DNA from: a virus | Strand: one strand, 5' to 3' | Virus record (IMG/VR): IMGVR_UViG_3300035183_000546 | Coordinates: 1-61,137 of that record | DNA length: 61,137 nucleotides | Shown here: in pieces, positions 51,542 through 60,398 of the stretch | How positions within the stretch are numbered: the first letter of the stretch is position 1 | Layout: each line of letters opens with the position of its first letter | Translations under genes and position numbers: made by a program | Notes under the pieces: generated by a model | What the model saw: the letters and a program-made list of their open reading frames with translations, nothing else | What the model was told of the DNA's origin: nothing | Database searches by the model: none

Positions 51542-52440
51542 TGGCTAAAAAAATACTTTTAATAGATGGCTCTAATACCGCGTATAGAGCTTTTTATGCT
51601 TTTAACAAGCTTACTAATGAAGGTAAACCTGTATCTATAATTTATGGTATGCCCAATATAGTGGGTAATTTACTTAATAAGCTTGGGCCCGATAAAACTA
51701 TTATAGTTTGGGATGGTAGGAAATCTCGCTTACGCATGAATTTATACCCCGGCTATAAGGCTAGTCGTAAAAAATTAGAACCCGAGGTAAGATTAAACAT
51801 GATAGAACAATTAAATGTTGTAAGGCTATTTTTCAGGGCCTTGGGTATAAAACAGTATCATCATATAGAACTTGAAGCTGATGATCTGATTTTTTACTTA
51901 GCTCGTAAATTTTTGAAGAAAGGGTATAAAGTAACCATAGTATCCAACGATAAAGATTTTCATCAGCTATTGGGTCCAGGATTAAAAATTTATAACACAT
52001 ACCTGGAAAAATTAATACATACCGGGAACTTAAAAAAACTGTTTGGATATAGTCCTCAAAATGCCTTGGATTATTTATGTCTGGGTGGGGATAAAAGTGA
52101 TAATATAGCTAAAGTTAGGGGGTTTGGGGAAAAAACTTTACAGGAATTTTTTAATAGGTATTCTAGTTTTGATGCTTTTTTGAAATCAGGGGAAACATTT
52201 AAGAAAGTAGATACTAAATTACTAGCAAATACCTATAGGTTAAATTTTAAGCTAATAAGTTTAAACTACCATTATAGGAAAGAACTAAAGCCGCGTCTGG
52301 CCCAAAAAACCCTACAATTAAAACCCCTGTTTAAAGTGGCTATAAATAAGAAAGAGTTAGCTAAGCTATGTAAAATATACGGAATCCGTACATTTATGAC
52401 ATCTAAGTTTTTAGCTCCTTATTATCGTAATGCTACGTAA
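51541..52440 (+). CDS. 5'-3' exonuclease (FEN/RNase H-like)
   Basis: A 299-residue flap nuclease of the Pol I N-terminal type: LLIDGSNTAYR (6-16), DGRKSRLRMNLYPGYKASR (57-75), ELEADDLIFYLAR, IVSNDKDFHQLL and the H2TH-like CLGGDKSDNIAKVRGFGEK. Acidic residues for two metals are present. Removes RNA primers and flaps; the phage family A polymerase lacks this domain, so it is supplied here in trans. Overlaps the DUF1643 gene by 11 bases. Confidence 0.88.
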   Translation: MAKKILLIDGSNTAYRAFYAFNKLTNEGKPVSIIYGMPNIVGNLLNKLGPDKTIIVWDGRKSRLRMNLYPGYKASRKKLEPEVRLNMIEQLNVVRLFFRALGIKQYHHIELEADDLIFYLARKFLKKGYKVTIVSNDKDFHQLLGPGLKIYNTYLEKLIHTGNLKKLFGYSPQNALDYLCLGGDKSDNIAKVRGFGEKTLQEFFNRYSSFDAFLKSGETFKKVDTKLLANTYRLNFKLISLNYHYRKELKPRLAQKTLQLKPLFKVAINKKELAKLCKIYGIRTFMTSKFLAPYYRNAT

Positions 52441-52933
52441 AGCTATTTTTAGCCAGGATGGTAAGCATCGACTACTGTTAATCCGCAAGTGGAAAAGTAA
52501 AGGTAAAGTAGGGTGTTGGATTATGCTTAACCCATCTAAAGCAGATAATGTAAGAGATGATAATACTGTAAGGTGGTTAATTAAATTCAGTAAAGCACAT
52601 GGCTATCGTAAATTCTATGTGCTGAATCTCTTCACGTATATTACGTCTGAACCCAAAGTGTTGGAAGTATTAAAAGAAGCTAAAGCTAATAAAGCTTTAA
52701 ACTATAAATTAATTTCGAAATACGCTCTAAAAGCTGATGTAGTTATATGTGGCTGGGGTACTTGGGGATTTATTGATCGCCAAGGAAATACTGTTAAAAA
52801 TTTACTTAAGAGTATGAAAATTAAAGCTTACTGTTTGGGTTTAAGTGAGGGTGGCCATCCTTTTCACCCTATGTTTGTTGCCCGTAAAGGTGATAGTTTT
52901 ATAAACCAAATAAAATTACAACGGTATGTGTAA
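52430..52933 (+). CDS. DUF1643 family protein
   Basis: A 167-residue protein with the family pattern: an RKWKSKGKVGCWIMLNPSKA block, DDNTVRWLIKFSKAHGYRKF, VLNLFTYITSEP, VVICGWGTWG, and GLSEGGHPFHPMFVA. The enzymatic role of DUF1643 is not established. The HP and LNPS motifs are strongly conserved in the family. It overlaps the preceding nuclease by 11 bases and the SbcD-like gene by eight. Confidence 0.82.
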   Translation: MLRKAIFSQDGKHRLLLIRKWKSKGKVGCWIMLNPSKADNVRDDNTVRWLIKFSKAHGYRKFYVLNLFTYITSEPKVLEVLKEAKANKALNYKLISKYALKADVVICGWGTWGFIDRQGNTVKNLLKSMKIKAYCLGLSEGGHPFHPMFVARKGDSFINQIKLQRYV

Positions 52934-53924
52934 ATCTAAAGTTTTAGCTATAGCTATAGCAGATTTACATTTGCATGACTGGGTTGATTTTTCAGTAGAT
53001 CACTCTAGATTAAAGCAAATAGCTAAATTAGTTAAAAGCTTAATAGAAAAGTGTAAATCTAAAAAAGTACCCTTAATAGTAGCAGGGGATTTTTTCCATA
53101 ATCCTCATAACCTTAGTAATATAGTTTTAGAAGAGTTTGCTAACATCTTAGCTTATGCTAAAAAGCTAAAAGTAAAGATAATAGCTATATCGGGTAATCA
53201 TGATATGGCTTATAAGAATACGCTAACTCATAAAAGCTGTAGTTACATTAATACATTCAGTATCTTATTGGAAAATACCTTTAAATGCGTAGATGATCGA
53301 CCGTTTATTACTTCAGAGTTATTAATCCAGGGTATACCTTATTTAGATAATAATCAAGGTTTTAGTGAATTATTAGAAAAGCGTATAGCCTTAGCTAAAA
53401 AAGCTATTTATAAGGATAAACTAAAAGTATTAATACTCCATACGGATCTACCAAAAGTTAAAAATGCTTTTGGGCATGAATTGAATAGCTTTGGTAAATT
53501 ACCACATAAGTTAAAGCTAAAACTTAAAAATTTTGACCACGTTATAGTGGGCCATATACATGTACCACAAAAAGTGTTCAAAAATACTACAATGCTTGGC
53601 GCACCCTATCAGCAAACTTGGGGGGATTCGGGAGTAATTTGTAACTATTGGGAAATTTACGGGGATAAACTTGTAAGTATAACTATTGATGATATGCCTA
53701 AATTTTTAGTGGGAGAGCCTAAGGATAGTGGGGACCTAAATTTTTATAGACCCCCAGAAAAACCAAGCCTAACTGAATTTCCTGAAGTAAAGACTTTAAG
53801 CTTTGACAAAAAGCTAGGGTTAAGGAAATTAGCTAAAAATTATACTAAAGCTAATAAACTATCAGCATCACAAGCTAAAATTCTTTTAAAATTTATCGAA
53901 AATGAGTTACCCCATAGTGTTTAA
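52926..53924 (+). CDS. SbcD/gp47-like nuclease
   Basis: A 332-residue calcineurin-like metallophosphoesterase of the Mre11/SbcD/gp47 family: IADLHLHD (Asp13, His15), AGDFFHNP (Asp55), SGNHDMAY (Asn91, His92) and VGHIHVPQ (His210, His212). Works with the SbcC-like ATPase encoded next (23-base overlap) to process DNA ends in recombination-dependent replication. Confidence 0.92.
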   Translation: MCKSKVLAIAIADLHLHDWVDFSVDHSRLKQIAKLVKSLIEKCKSKKVPLIVAGDFFHNPHNLSNIVLEEFANILAYAKKLKVKIIAISGNHDMAYKNTLTHKSCSYINTFSILLENTFKCVDDRPFITSELLIQGIPYLDNNQGFSELLEKRIALAKKAIYKDKLKVLILHTDLPKVKNAFGHELNSFGKLPHKLKLKLKNFDHVIVGHIHVPQKVFKNTTMLGAPYQQTWGDSGVICNYWEIYGDKLVSITIDDMPKFLVGEPKDSGDLNFYRPPEKPSLTEFPEVKTLSFDKKLGLRKLAKNYTKANKLSASQAKILLKFIENELPHSV

Positions 53925-55785
53925 GAGATTAAGCGTACAGGGCTTCGGGAATATCGGCTCAATAGAGTTAAATCTAGATAATCCGGGTTTAAATGTCGTA
54001 GTAGCACGTAATGGTACTGGGAAAACTACATTGTTTTCAGCTTGGTTTTGGTGTATAACAGGTTACACGTTGAAACCCAATAGTAAAGTTACGCCTTGGG
54101 AACCTGTTAGGGGTCCAAATTACAAAGGAACACGTGTAAAGTTAGAATTTCAGGTGGGGAATGAGATGTATATATTAGTTAGGCATGCTAACTATATGGG
54201 TAATACCTTCGGAGTAAAAGGTCGTAATAGCTTAAGGCTTTTTAGGGGTCTTAAGAAAACAGAAGTTAAGTATAAATACAAAAGTGAGCTTCAAAAGTAT
54301 ATATATCAGCTATTAGCTACTTCAGAGGAGTTACTTAAAAATACAATTGTTTTCGGGCAAAAGTTAAAAAGATTCATAGAACAAAATTCGGCAGATCAAA
54401 AACAATTACTTGAAGAAGCTTTTGAAATAAGCTATTTGAGGAATGCAAAAGAATACCTCGATAAACAAATAAATTCTTTAAGCATAGAAGAAAATCTTAG
54501 CCTAAAGAATTTACAAGCTTTAGTAGATAAGGCTAAATTAGAAAAGCAATTATATTTATCTACTAAACAAAGTTACCGTAAAGAGCTTGAAAATTATCAT
54601 AATACCAAGAAAAGCTTAATTAAGGATATAGGTGATTTAAAAGCTAAACTTCAACAACTTCCCAATGTTAAAAAAGATATAGCTAACCATTACAAAGCTA
54701 TAGAGCATACTAACAAACTTATTCAGCGCATAGAAAGTAAGTTACGTTTACTTAAAGATGTTTCGGATAAAGATTTTAAATTTAGCTTGGAAATTATAGG
54801 GAATAAAGGTACTATTGATAGTTTACTTGCAGATCGTAAAGTATTACTTAAAGAATACAAAACTAAAACTATATGCCCAAGTTGTAATAGGCCTTTGGAT
54901 AAAACCTCTAGATTGGCTTTTAAAGCAGAACTTAAGAAAAGTTTAGAGGATCTAAAAATAAAGCTTAAGGATTTACAAATAAAGAATAGAGCTTTAGAGA
55001 CATTTAGGAAAAACGTAGCGGGTAAAGTAGCTAAACAAGAAAAATTACAGGCTAAGTTAGCGAGTTTTAGATCTAGGCTAACACTATATAGTTTAAAAAT
55101 CCAGGATTTAAGCAAAAGCTTAGAAGCTAGTAATATAACTTTTGGAGAACTGAAAAGTAAAGAAAAACAATTAGCGAGTTTACTAAAACCTAAAAAACCT
55201 TCTGATTTACTAAAGTTAAAAGAAAACTATAAACTATCTAAAGCTAAAAGCCTTGAAGCTAAAGCTAGTTTAAATAAAATAAAGCAAAAACTCGAAGAAT
55301 ACAAGTGGTTAGCTACAGTACCTTTTTCTAATTCTGGTATTAAAGCTTTTATCTTTAACCACATGCTTAAAGAGGTAAATAGGGTTTTGGAAAGTTATGC
55401 TAGTATAGTAGGTTTTAGAATAGAGTTTAGTATAGCATTAGATAAATACCATAAGAATTTAGAATGCCATATAACTAAAGGGGGTGTAGTAGTAAATTAT
55501 GCTGAATTGTCAGGGGGAGAGAAACAATTAGTGGATATTTATACAGCTTTTGCTACGCATGAAGTAGTAACTTTAGTTAAAAATCCCTCTAACCTTATGA
55601 TTTTAGATGAAATCTTTGAAAGCTTAGATAGTAGTAATGCAGAAAAAACTATGCAGTTTATCCTTGCTAAGGCTACTACAAAAACTATATTTTTAATCAC
55701 TCATAATCTAAATTTTATACCCACCGGGGCTAAGTATTTAAGGCTATATAAGAATAAACTGGGGCAAGCTAGATTGGAGGTTTAA
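53902..55785 (+). CDS. SbcC/gp46-like ATPase
   Basis: A 627-residue SMC-like protein: Walker A VVARNGTGKTTLFS (33-46), long coiled coils (about 180-320 and 330-480), a zinc hook CPSCNRPL (325-332), ABC signature LSGGEKQLVD (536-545) and Walker B LMILDEIFESLDS (about 565-577). The zinc hook joins two molecules. Together with the gp47-like nuclease it forms the phage Mre11-Rad50 analogue. No frameshift is evident. Confidence 0.92.
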   Translation: MSYPIVFKRLSVQGFGNIGSIELNLDNPGLNVVVARNGTGKTTLFSAWFWCITGYTLKPNSKVTPWEPVRGPNYKGTRVKLEFQVGNEMYILVRHANYMGNTFGVKGRNSLRLFRGLKKTEVKYKYKSELQKYIYQLLATSEELLKNTIVFGQKLKRFIEQNSADQKQLLEEAFEISYLRNAKEYLDKQINSLSIEENLSLKNLQALVDKAKLEKQLYLSTKQSYRKELENYHNTKKSLIKDIGDLKAKLQQLPNVKKDIANHYKAIEHTNKLIQRIESKLRLLKDVSDKDFKFSLEIIGNKGTIDSLLADRKVLLKEYKTKTICPSCNRPLDKTSRLAFKAELKKSLEDLKIKLKDLQIKNRALETFRKNVAGKVAKQEKLQAKLASFRSRLTLYSLKIQDLSKSLEASNITFGELKSKEKQLASLLKPKKPSDLLKLKENYKLSKAKSLEAKASLNKIKQKLEEYKWLATVPFSNSGIKAFIFNHMLKEVNRVLESYASIVGFRIEFSIALDKYHKNLECHITKGGVVVNYAELSGGEKQLVDIYTAFATHEVVTLVKNPSNLMILDEIFESLDSSNAEKTMQFILAKATTKTIFLITHNLNFIPTGAKYLRLYKNKLGQARLEV

Positions 55786-55823
55786 TACTAGTATTGAATA
55801 CTATTAGGGTAAAATCTTTATGT

Positions 55824-56357
55824 ATGAACCAGAGACGTAAGGGTAAAAGAGGCGAAAGGTTAGCGTGCCAGTGGCTTAGATCTTGGACGGGTATGGAATT
55901 TACTTCTGTCCCTTCTTCTGGTGGTTTACGTTGGAAAAAAACAGAAAATATAACTGGAGATGTAGTATGTACGCATAAAGATCACCATTTCCCATTCAGC
56001 GTAGAAGTAAAATTTCATAGGAGTTTAGATTTGGAAAAGATGATCCGTAATAATGTAAAATGTACTGTAAGGGATGAGTTTTGGAAGCAGTGCTTACAAG
56101 ATAGCCAACGTAATAAGCGTATACCTATGTTGCTTATGCGCTATAATGGTTTACCCCGTAATTTCTTCTATGTACTTATGCGCTATGGTGACGCAAAACT
56201 ATTTAAAGTATTAAGCCCAGAGTTTCGTAAGAATTATTTAAAGTCAGGTAGCTTAATTATTACGCATACTGAATTTTTACAGTCTTTAGATTATAGGGTA
56301 GTAGAACAAAAATTAATAGCTAAACTTATAAGTGAATATGGCGAAGAAACTCAGTAA
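55824..56357 (+). CDS. PD-(D/E)XK nuclease (Holliday-junction-resolvase/RecB-like)
   Basis: I start it at the ATG at 55824, giving 177 residues beginning MNQRRKGKRGERLACQWL; an upstream in-frame TTG at 55794 is possible but its extra 10 residues have no support. Active-site pattern: Glu11 (GKRGERL), Gly-Asp46 (ITGDVVC) and Glu61-Val-Lys63 (SVEVKFHR), the signature of PD-(D/E)XK nucleases. The GG/K-rich approach (GGLRWKKTEN) is typical of phage resolvase-like endonucleases. Located at the end of the recombination genes. Confidence 0.72.
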   Translation: MNQRRKGKRGERLACQWLRSWTGMEFTSVPSSGGLRWKKTENITGDVVCTHKDHHFPFSVEVKFHRSLDLEKMIRNNVKCTVRDEFWKQCLQDSQRNKRIPMLLMRYNGLPRNFFYVLMRYGDAKLFKVLSPEFRKNYLKSGSLIITHTEFLQSLDYRVVEQKLIAKLISEYGEETQ

Positions 56358-57066
56358 ATATGTGTGGCTAGTCATAAATATAAATACTGAGTATTTTAAA
56401 TCTATTAAGAAAGACTTAGCTAAGTACCCCGAATTTAAGGGCATAAGCGTATTTGTACCTACTGTAAAGATTATAAAGAAACAAGTTAAAAACAAGATAA
56501 AATACGAGCGTATACCTTTACTATTCAATTATGGTTTTTTACGAGTTATGCGCACTAAGCTAAACTTAGAACTAACTAAACAACTCCAGGCAAAAATTCC
56601 AGGCATCTATTCTTTTATGCGTAACTCAGCTAGGTCTACTTATAAGCCCCCAGAGTTTAATACTCAGAAACATACTGTAAAAATAACGCATGAAATGCCA
56701 TTAGCTTTTACTTCTAAGTTAGAAGTAAATCGCATGAAAGTTACAGCTAAAAAATTGGGTATTTACTCTAAAGCTGAAATTGATAAACTACAACCCGGGG
56801 AACGAATAACTTTAAAAGGTTACCCCTTCGATGGGTTAACTGCTACAGTAGTATCAGTTAATAAGCCACGAAAAAAATTGAAAGTAGAAATCATCACTCA
56901 ACAATTTAGCCGTATAGTAGAAATAAGTTTTGATAATACCCTGTACAGTATTTACCATCAAAATTATGATCCTCTCAAGAAGGGTAAAGAGAAAAGCTTA
57001 GAGGATATAGCTTACCATACTAGAAACAACAGCGATAAAGTCATGTTTTATGGCCAAGCTCACTAA
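56338..57066 (+). CDS. NusG/RfaH-like transcription antitermination factor
   Basis: I start at the ATG at 56338, two codons inside an in-frame GTG at 56332; it overlaps the preceding gene by 20 bases. N-terminal NGN-like domain: KYVWLVININTEYFKSIKKD, ISVFVPTVKIIKK and a KYERIPLLFNYGFLRV stretch, as in NusG's binding face. C-terminal KOW-like part: LQPGERITLKGYPFDGLTAT and VVSVNKPRKKLKVEI. It would bind RNA polymerase and modify elongation. A phage-encoded NusG paralogue suggests transcription control beyond the sigma-like gene. Confidence 0.65.
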   Translation: MAKKLSKYVWLVININTEYFKSIKKDLAKYPEFKGISVFVPTVKIIKKQVKNKIKYERIPLLFNYGFLRVMRTKLNLELTKQLQAKIPGIYSFMRNSARSTYKPPEFNTQKHTVKITHEMPLAFTSKLEVNRMKVTAKKLGIYSKAEIDKLQPGERITLKGYPFDGLTATVVSVNKPRKKLKVEIITQQFSRIVEISFDNTLYSIYHQNYDPLKKGKEKSLEDIAYHTRNNSDKVMFYGQAH

Positions 57067-57976
57067 AATGCCCGGTTGGGCTATACTTACTGAAGATGAA
57101 AAAGTAGCTTTAAGTTTAGCTTTTGCTCACGATAAAAGTAGTTGGGAAGCTGGGGAAATCATGAAAAAGCCCCATTACAAATACCTAGAAATAAAAGCTA
57201 GAGCTGCGCATTTCTTAAAAATTTTTACAGAGTATTTCAGGTTGTATCCTTCCTTAATACCCGATAAGCTAAATACTAGTGAAAGCTTCAAGGATTACAT
57301 AAGGTTAACTGTGGGTAAACGCATGAAAGTTCGTGAGGCAGTGGCTTTAATAGGTAACCCCGACTATGTTAAAACAAATACGAGGAATGAATCGCTACTA
57401 AAAGATTTTAAATTGCTTGAAAAATCTAATGCTAAGCAAAATGTAGATTTTTTTAGGCTTTTAGTAGAATTTGATAAGTGGAACAATTTTAGGATTTTAC
57501 CCCCTGGAGCTCAAGAGCCTACTGCTTTCAAGCGTAGGAATAAGCATAAGAATAAGAAATTACTTAAAGCTTATTTCAACTTAGATAGTTTGGTTATGGA
57601 AAAAATACAGGAGCTAGCTAAGAAACAGAGTAAAGACCCAAAGCTATTTTTACCTCTAATAGATAAATCAAAACCTACTAAACCCGTAATGATAATCCCT
57701 ATAACTGTGGGCTCCGTAGAGATGTTAAGCGAGTTAAATCTTTTCATATTTAAAGATGAAATCATAGCAGCTAAGTATGGCTCATTAGTTTGGGAATATA
57801 TGACTAAACAATTTAAACATTGCAGGGATGGTCAAGTATTCTGGCCTCAATATAGGCAAATAATAAAACATGCTGTAAATTATCATACTATCCAACACAT
57901 AAACATCTACAAACAACGCAACATTATAACTAAAGATTTTGGTAAGCGTGATAACTTATACTATGTTAAAGTATAA
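57050..57976 (+). CDS. Hypothetical protein
   Basis: A 308-residue basic, helical protein overlapping the NusG-like gene by 17 bases. N-terminus ILTEDEKVALSLAFAHDK and a helix KARAAHFLKIFTEYF look like DNA-binding or packaging helices; the middle is Lys-rich (KRRNKHKNKKLLK). No domain is recognised. Last gene of the replication transcript; a 78-base gap follows, with a promoter-like box. Confidence 0.5.
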   Translation: MAKLTKMPGWAILTEDEKVALSLAFAHDKSSWEAGEIMKKPHYKYLEIKARAAHFLKIFTEYFRLYPSLIPDKLNTSESFKDYIRLTVGKRMKVREAVALIGNPDYVKTNTRNESLLKDFKLLEKSNAKQNVDFFRLLVEFDKWNNFRILPPGAQEPTAFKRRNKHKNKKLLKAYFNLDSLVMEKIQELAKKQSKDPKLFLPLIDKSKPTKPVMIIPITVGSVEMLSELNLFIFKDEIIAAKYGSLVWEYMTKQFKHCRDGQVFWPQYRQIIKHAVNYHTIQHINIYKQRNIITKDFGKRDNLYYVKV

Positions 57977-58024
57977 GCTAAAATTTATTTTCAGGGCTTA
58001 TATACAAGGTTTTTAATTGGTTAT

Positions 58025-58032
58025 TATATTTG
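58025..58032 (+). promoter_or_regulatory. Promoter -7-type box upstream of 58055
   Basis: TATATTTG (58025-58032) matches the Bacteroidota -7 consensus TAnnTTTG, 23 bases upstream of the ATG at 58055 and followed by TATATAAATT. A TTTG -33 box at about 19-21 bases further upstream is not clear, so activity is uncertain. It would start the last cluster of small genes. Confidence 0.4.
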
Positions 58033-58054
58033 TATATAAATTAAAAATAAAAAC

Positions 58055-58594
58055 ATGGCTAAACACAAAAAAGAGTTACACATTAATGACCGAGTAGAAA
58101 AAATCCATTACTACTTATCTAGGATGCGTTATATAGATCTTCAACGCGAATGTATCTTACGGGGCATAGATTTTAACCTCTTGGTATCTAGTGATATAAA
58201 TGGTTTATCTCAATGGTTAGTAAGACATTGGGAAGATCCAGCAGAACCCACTAGGCTCAATAGCTTTGACGATTGGAGAGCTAAGCTTTTAAAAGAGAGA
58301 GGTATAGATGAACCTTTTGTGAAATTGGGTTACGTGGGTAAGAGAGATGAAACTACTGGGGTAATACTAGCGGGTAAGAAACCGAGGTTATTAACCAAAA
58401 TTAGGAAAAAGGCTAAAAGTAGGAATGATGCTTTAGGGGGTATTTTTACGGGCACTAAAAAAGAACTAACTTTTTTATGCGCAAAAGAAGGTAAAGATTT
58501 AGAAAAAACCATCGAAATAGTACTAGAAAAATTCCCAGAAGCTGTAGAAAAAAGTATTCGTATTTGGTACAATAAAGCTAAGAAGCTAAAATGA
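58055..58594 (+). CDS. SAP/Rho-N-like putative nucleic-acid-binding protein
   Basis: A 179-residue protein. Residues 18-52 resemble a SAP/HeH or Rho-N helix-extension-helix (MRYIDLQRECILRGIDFNLL then GLSQWLVRHWEDP). A basic linker (IRKKAKSRND) precedes a C-terminal helical part with LEKTIEIVLEKFPEAVEKSI. Likely a small DNA- or RNA-binding protein. First gene of the rightmost cluster, preceded by the promoter-like box. Overlaps the next gene by four bases. Confidence 0.5.
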   Translation: MAKHKKELHINDRVEKIHYYLSRMRYIDLQRECILRGIDFNLLVSSDINGLSQWLVRHWEDPAEPTRLNSFDDWRAKLLKERGIDEPFVKLGYVGKRDETTGVILAGKKPRLLTKIRKKAKSRNDALGGIFTGTKKELTFLCAKEGKDLEKTIEIVLEKFPEAVEKSIRIWYNKAKKLK

Positions 58595-59283
58595 AATTGA
58601 AAACTAAAGTAAAGGTTAGTGATTATTCTAAGTTTTTTTATCGTTCAGTTAGGAAGCGTAAACATAGCAAGAGGAAAGTTATTATACCTTATTATTACTA
58701 TGTCGTGGATATGACTAATCTACAAAATCCTCGGTTAATATCTTTAGCTTGTGTAGATAAAGTATGGGCTGAACATTATCGATCATCACTACCTAATCCT
58801 TCTAATTATAGTATTATTACAGGCCAAGAAGCTATAGATAAAAAGCTAAAATTTAGAACTATTCCGCTTAAACCCAGCTTAACTTCTTTAGATCTAGTTG
58901 TTTTAAGGACAAGTGCTTTAAAGCGCTTAAAGACTAGGCATATTAATCCTATTAAGAGAAGTATAACTCGGAGTTACAGAACAAAACTTGAACAAGTTAC
59001 TGTTACTTATAAAGGTCAAACCTATTTCTTTTATACTATGCGTAAAAATCCTCAAGAATCATCGAATGAATTTTTACGTAATAAATACCAAAAAGGGAAA
59101 ATACCTGTAAAAATACCCCCCGAAGTAATCAAGCAAACAATTCGGTTGGGTTTTACTAACATTAAACCCAATTGGTTTTTTATAGTTAATGGTAGAGTTA
59201 ATCCAGAACGTATAGCTTATGAACGAAGAATACGAGAACTCAAACCCCAACGTTGTTATCGATACGGTATACAACATCTGTAA
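58591..59283 (+). CDS. Hypothetical basic protein
   Basis: A 230-residue strongly basic protein (many Lys/Arg, for example SVRKRKHSKRKV and RHINPIKRSITRSYRTK), without a recognised domain. Its charge suggests nucleic-acid binding. It overlaps the next gene by 65 bases, more than usual in this genome. Confidence 0.5.
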   Translation: MKLKTKVKVSDYSKFFYRSVRKRKHSKRKVIIPYYYYVVDMTNLQNPRLISLACVDKVWAEHYRSSLPNPSNYSIITGQEAIDKKLKFRTIPLKPSLTSLDLVVLRTSALKRLKTRHINPIKRSITRSYRTKLEQVTVTYKGQTYFFYTMRKNPQESSNEFLRNKYQKGKIPVKIPPEVIKQTIRLGFTNIKPNWFFIVNGRVNPERIAYERRIRELKPQRCYRYGIQHL

Positions 59284-59632
59284 GTTATTCCCGGAATTTA
59301 CTTCTAACGGGTTTACTTTAGCTTCTAAGCCCAATTGTTTTTATTTTATATTGGGTAACCTTAAACTACTAAAAGCTAAAAAAGGTGATGACCCAAGATC
59401 TTCTGTAGATTGTCTAGAGCTAAATGCCGAAAACGATAAACTTACTTTAATAAGGGGCTTAAAAATAGCGCTTTCAGAACCTATTAAAGAACTTTACCAT
59501 AAGGATTTTGCTAATAAAGTTTTAGCAAGCCGTAAAAAGCTAGAGCTTAAAAGTAAAGGTAAGGATGTTTGGAGTTTATGGTTAAAAGTGTACGATAAGT
59601 GGGGGTTTACTAAAGATTGCATAGAACTATGA
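59219..59632 (+). CDS. Hypothetical protein
   Basis: A 137-residue alpha/beta protein starting inside the previous gene (65-base overlap; no later ATG near the stop of that gene gives a better start). Contains a helix SEPIKELYHKDFANKVLASR and a Trp-rich end KDVWSLWLKVYDKWGF. Unassigned. Ends in an ATGA coupling with the next gene. Confidence 0.5.
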   Translation: MNEEYENSNPNVVIDTVYNICKLFPEFTSNGFTLASKPNCFYFILGNLKLLKAKKGDDPRSSVDCLELNAENDKLTLIRGLKIALSEPIKELYHKDFANKVLASRKKLELKSKGKDVWSLWLKVYDKWGFTKDCIEL

Positions 59633-60168
59633 ATAATGCTTTGTTTACTAAGCGTTTTAATAAAGCTATAGCTAAATACTGGCGTAGCGAGCTTGGATGG
59701 CATTATTTCTGTAAAACAAATACTTCGCGTAAAGCCTACAGGCTACTTCTAGCTTTAAAGTTATATCCTAAACATAAGTTATATGTATTAAATATATATA
59801 GAGCACTAGAGGTAGCTTTGGCTAACCCAGAAAGATTTAAGAATACCCATAAATTAAAGCTAGCTATTAAATTATGGAAAAAACATAAAAAACAATGGTT
59901 AAAACATTTCAATGCAAAGTATGCAAATAAGCCTAAAAAACGCATAAGCGCTAAGAAAGCTTTAGAGGTACAAAAAGCATTGGGTTTTAAGTATACTAGC
60001 CAATTATTAAACTTTAACCCGGATTTACCTTACATACGCTCTAATATACATCGGAATTTGGTATGGCCAAAACAAAGCAAGCAACTACAAAAAATGTATC
60101 AATTACAACCACTAGTGGGGATAGAGGGTTATACGGCGGTGGAAGTACCCAAAAAGTTTCTTCAATAA
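59629..60168 (+). CDS. Hypothetical basic protein
   Basis: I take the start at the ATG at 59629, coupled to the preceding stop as ATGA; an earlier TTG at 59617 is less likely. 179 residues, very basic (KLWKKHKKQWLKHFNAKYAN, KPKKRISAKKALE), helical, probably nucleic-acid binding. Overlaps the next gene by 106 bases, so one of the two ends may be a mis-start. Function unknown. Confidence 0.5.
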   Translation: MNNALFTKRFNKAIAKYWRSELGWHYFCKTNTSRKAYRLLLALKLYPKHKLYVLNIYRALEVALANPERFKNTHKLKLAIKLWKKHKKQWLKHFNAKYANKPKKRISAKKALEVQKALGFKYTSQLLNFNPDLPYIRSNIHRNLVWPKQSKQLQKMYQLQPLVGIEGYTAVEVPKKFLQ

Positions 60169-60398
60169 CCCCATATAAGCCTTTAAGTATACCCCCTCGT
60201 GAAATGTATTTAGTTAGAGCTTTACAATCTACGGGGTCTGGGCCTAATAGTTATAGAGTTAAACAAGGACGTTTATACCTGTGTTACAAAGGTCTAAAAT
60301 GCTTTTATAGGATAACCTCTAAGAATAAGGTGATTTATATACCTGAAAGGTATGCAAAAGTTGTAAAATCTAACATTTATAAAACAGATAAGCCATGA
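60063..60398 (+). CDS. Hypothetical protein
   Basis: A 111-residue protein starting MAKTKQATTKN; its first 106 bases overlap the previous gene in another frame. The next in-frame ATG (60203) would avoid this and leave 64 residues. The Ser/Thr-rich N-terminus is probably flexible; the C-terminal half (YRVKQGRLYLCYKGLKCFYR) looks like an SH3-like beta domain. Start uncertain; coupled by ATGA to the next gene. Confidence 0.45.
   Translation: MAKTKQATTKNVSITTTSGDRGLYGGGSTQKVSSITPYKPLSIPPREMYLVRALQSTGSGPNSYRVKQGRLYLCYKGLKCFYRITSKNKVIYIPERYAKVVKSNIYKTDKP

Noticed and set aside
54723-55115. Minus-strand frame inside the SbcC-like gene
   Set aside because: Falls within a coiled-coil region of a well supported gene; shadow frame with Leu/Ser/Phe-rich composition and no own start context.
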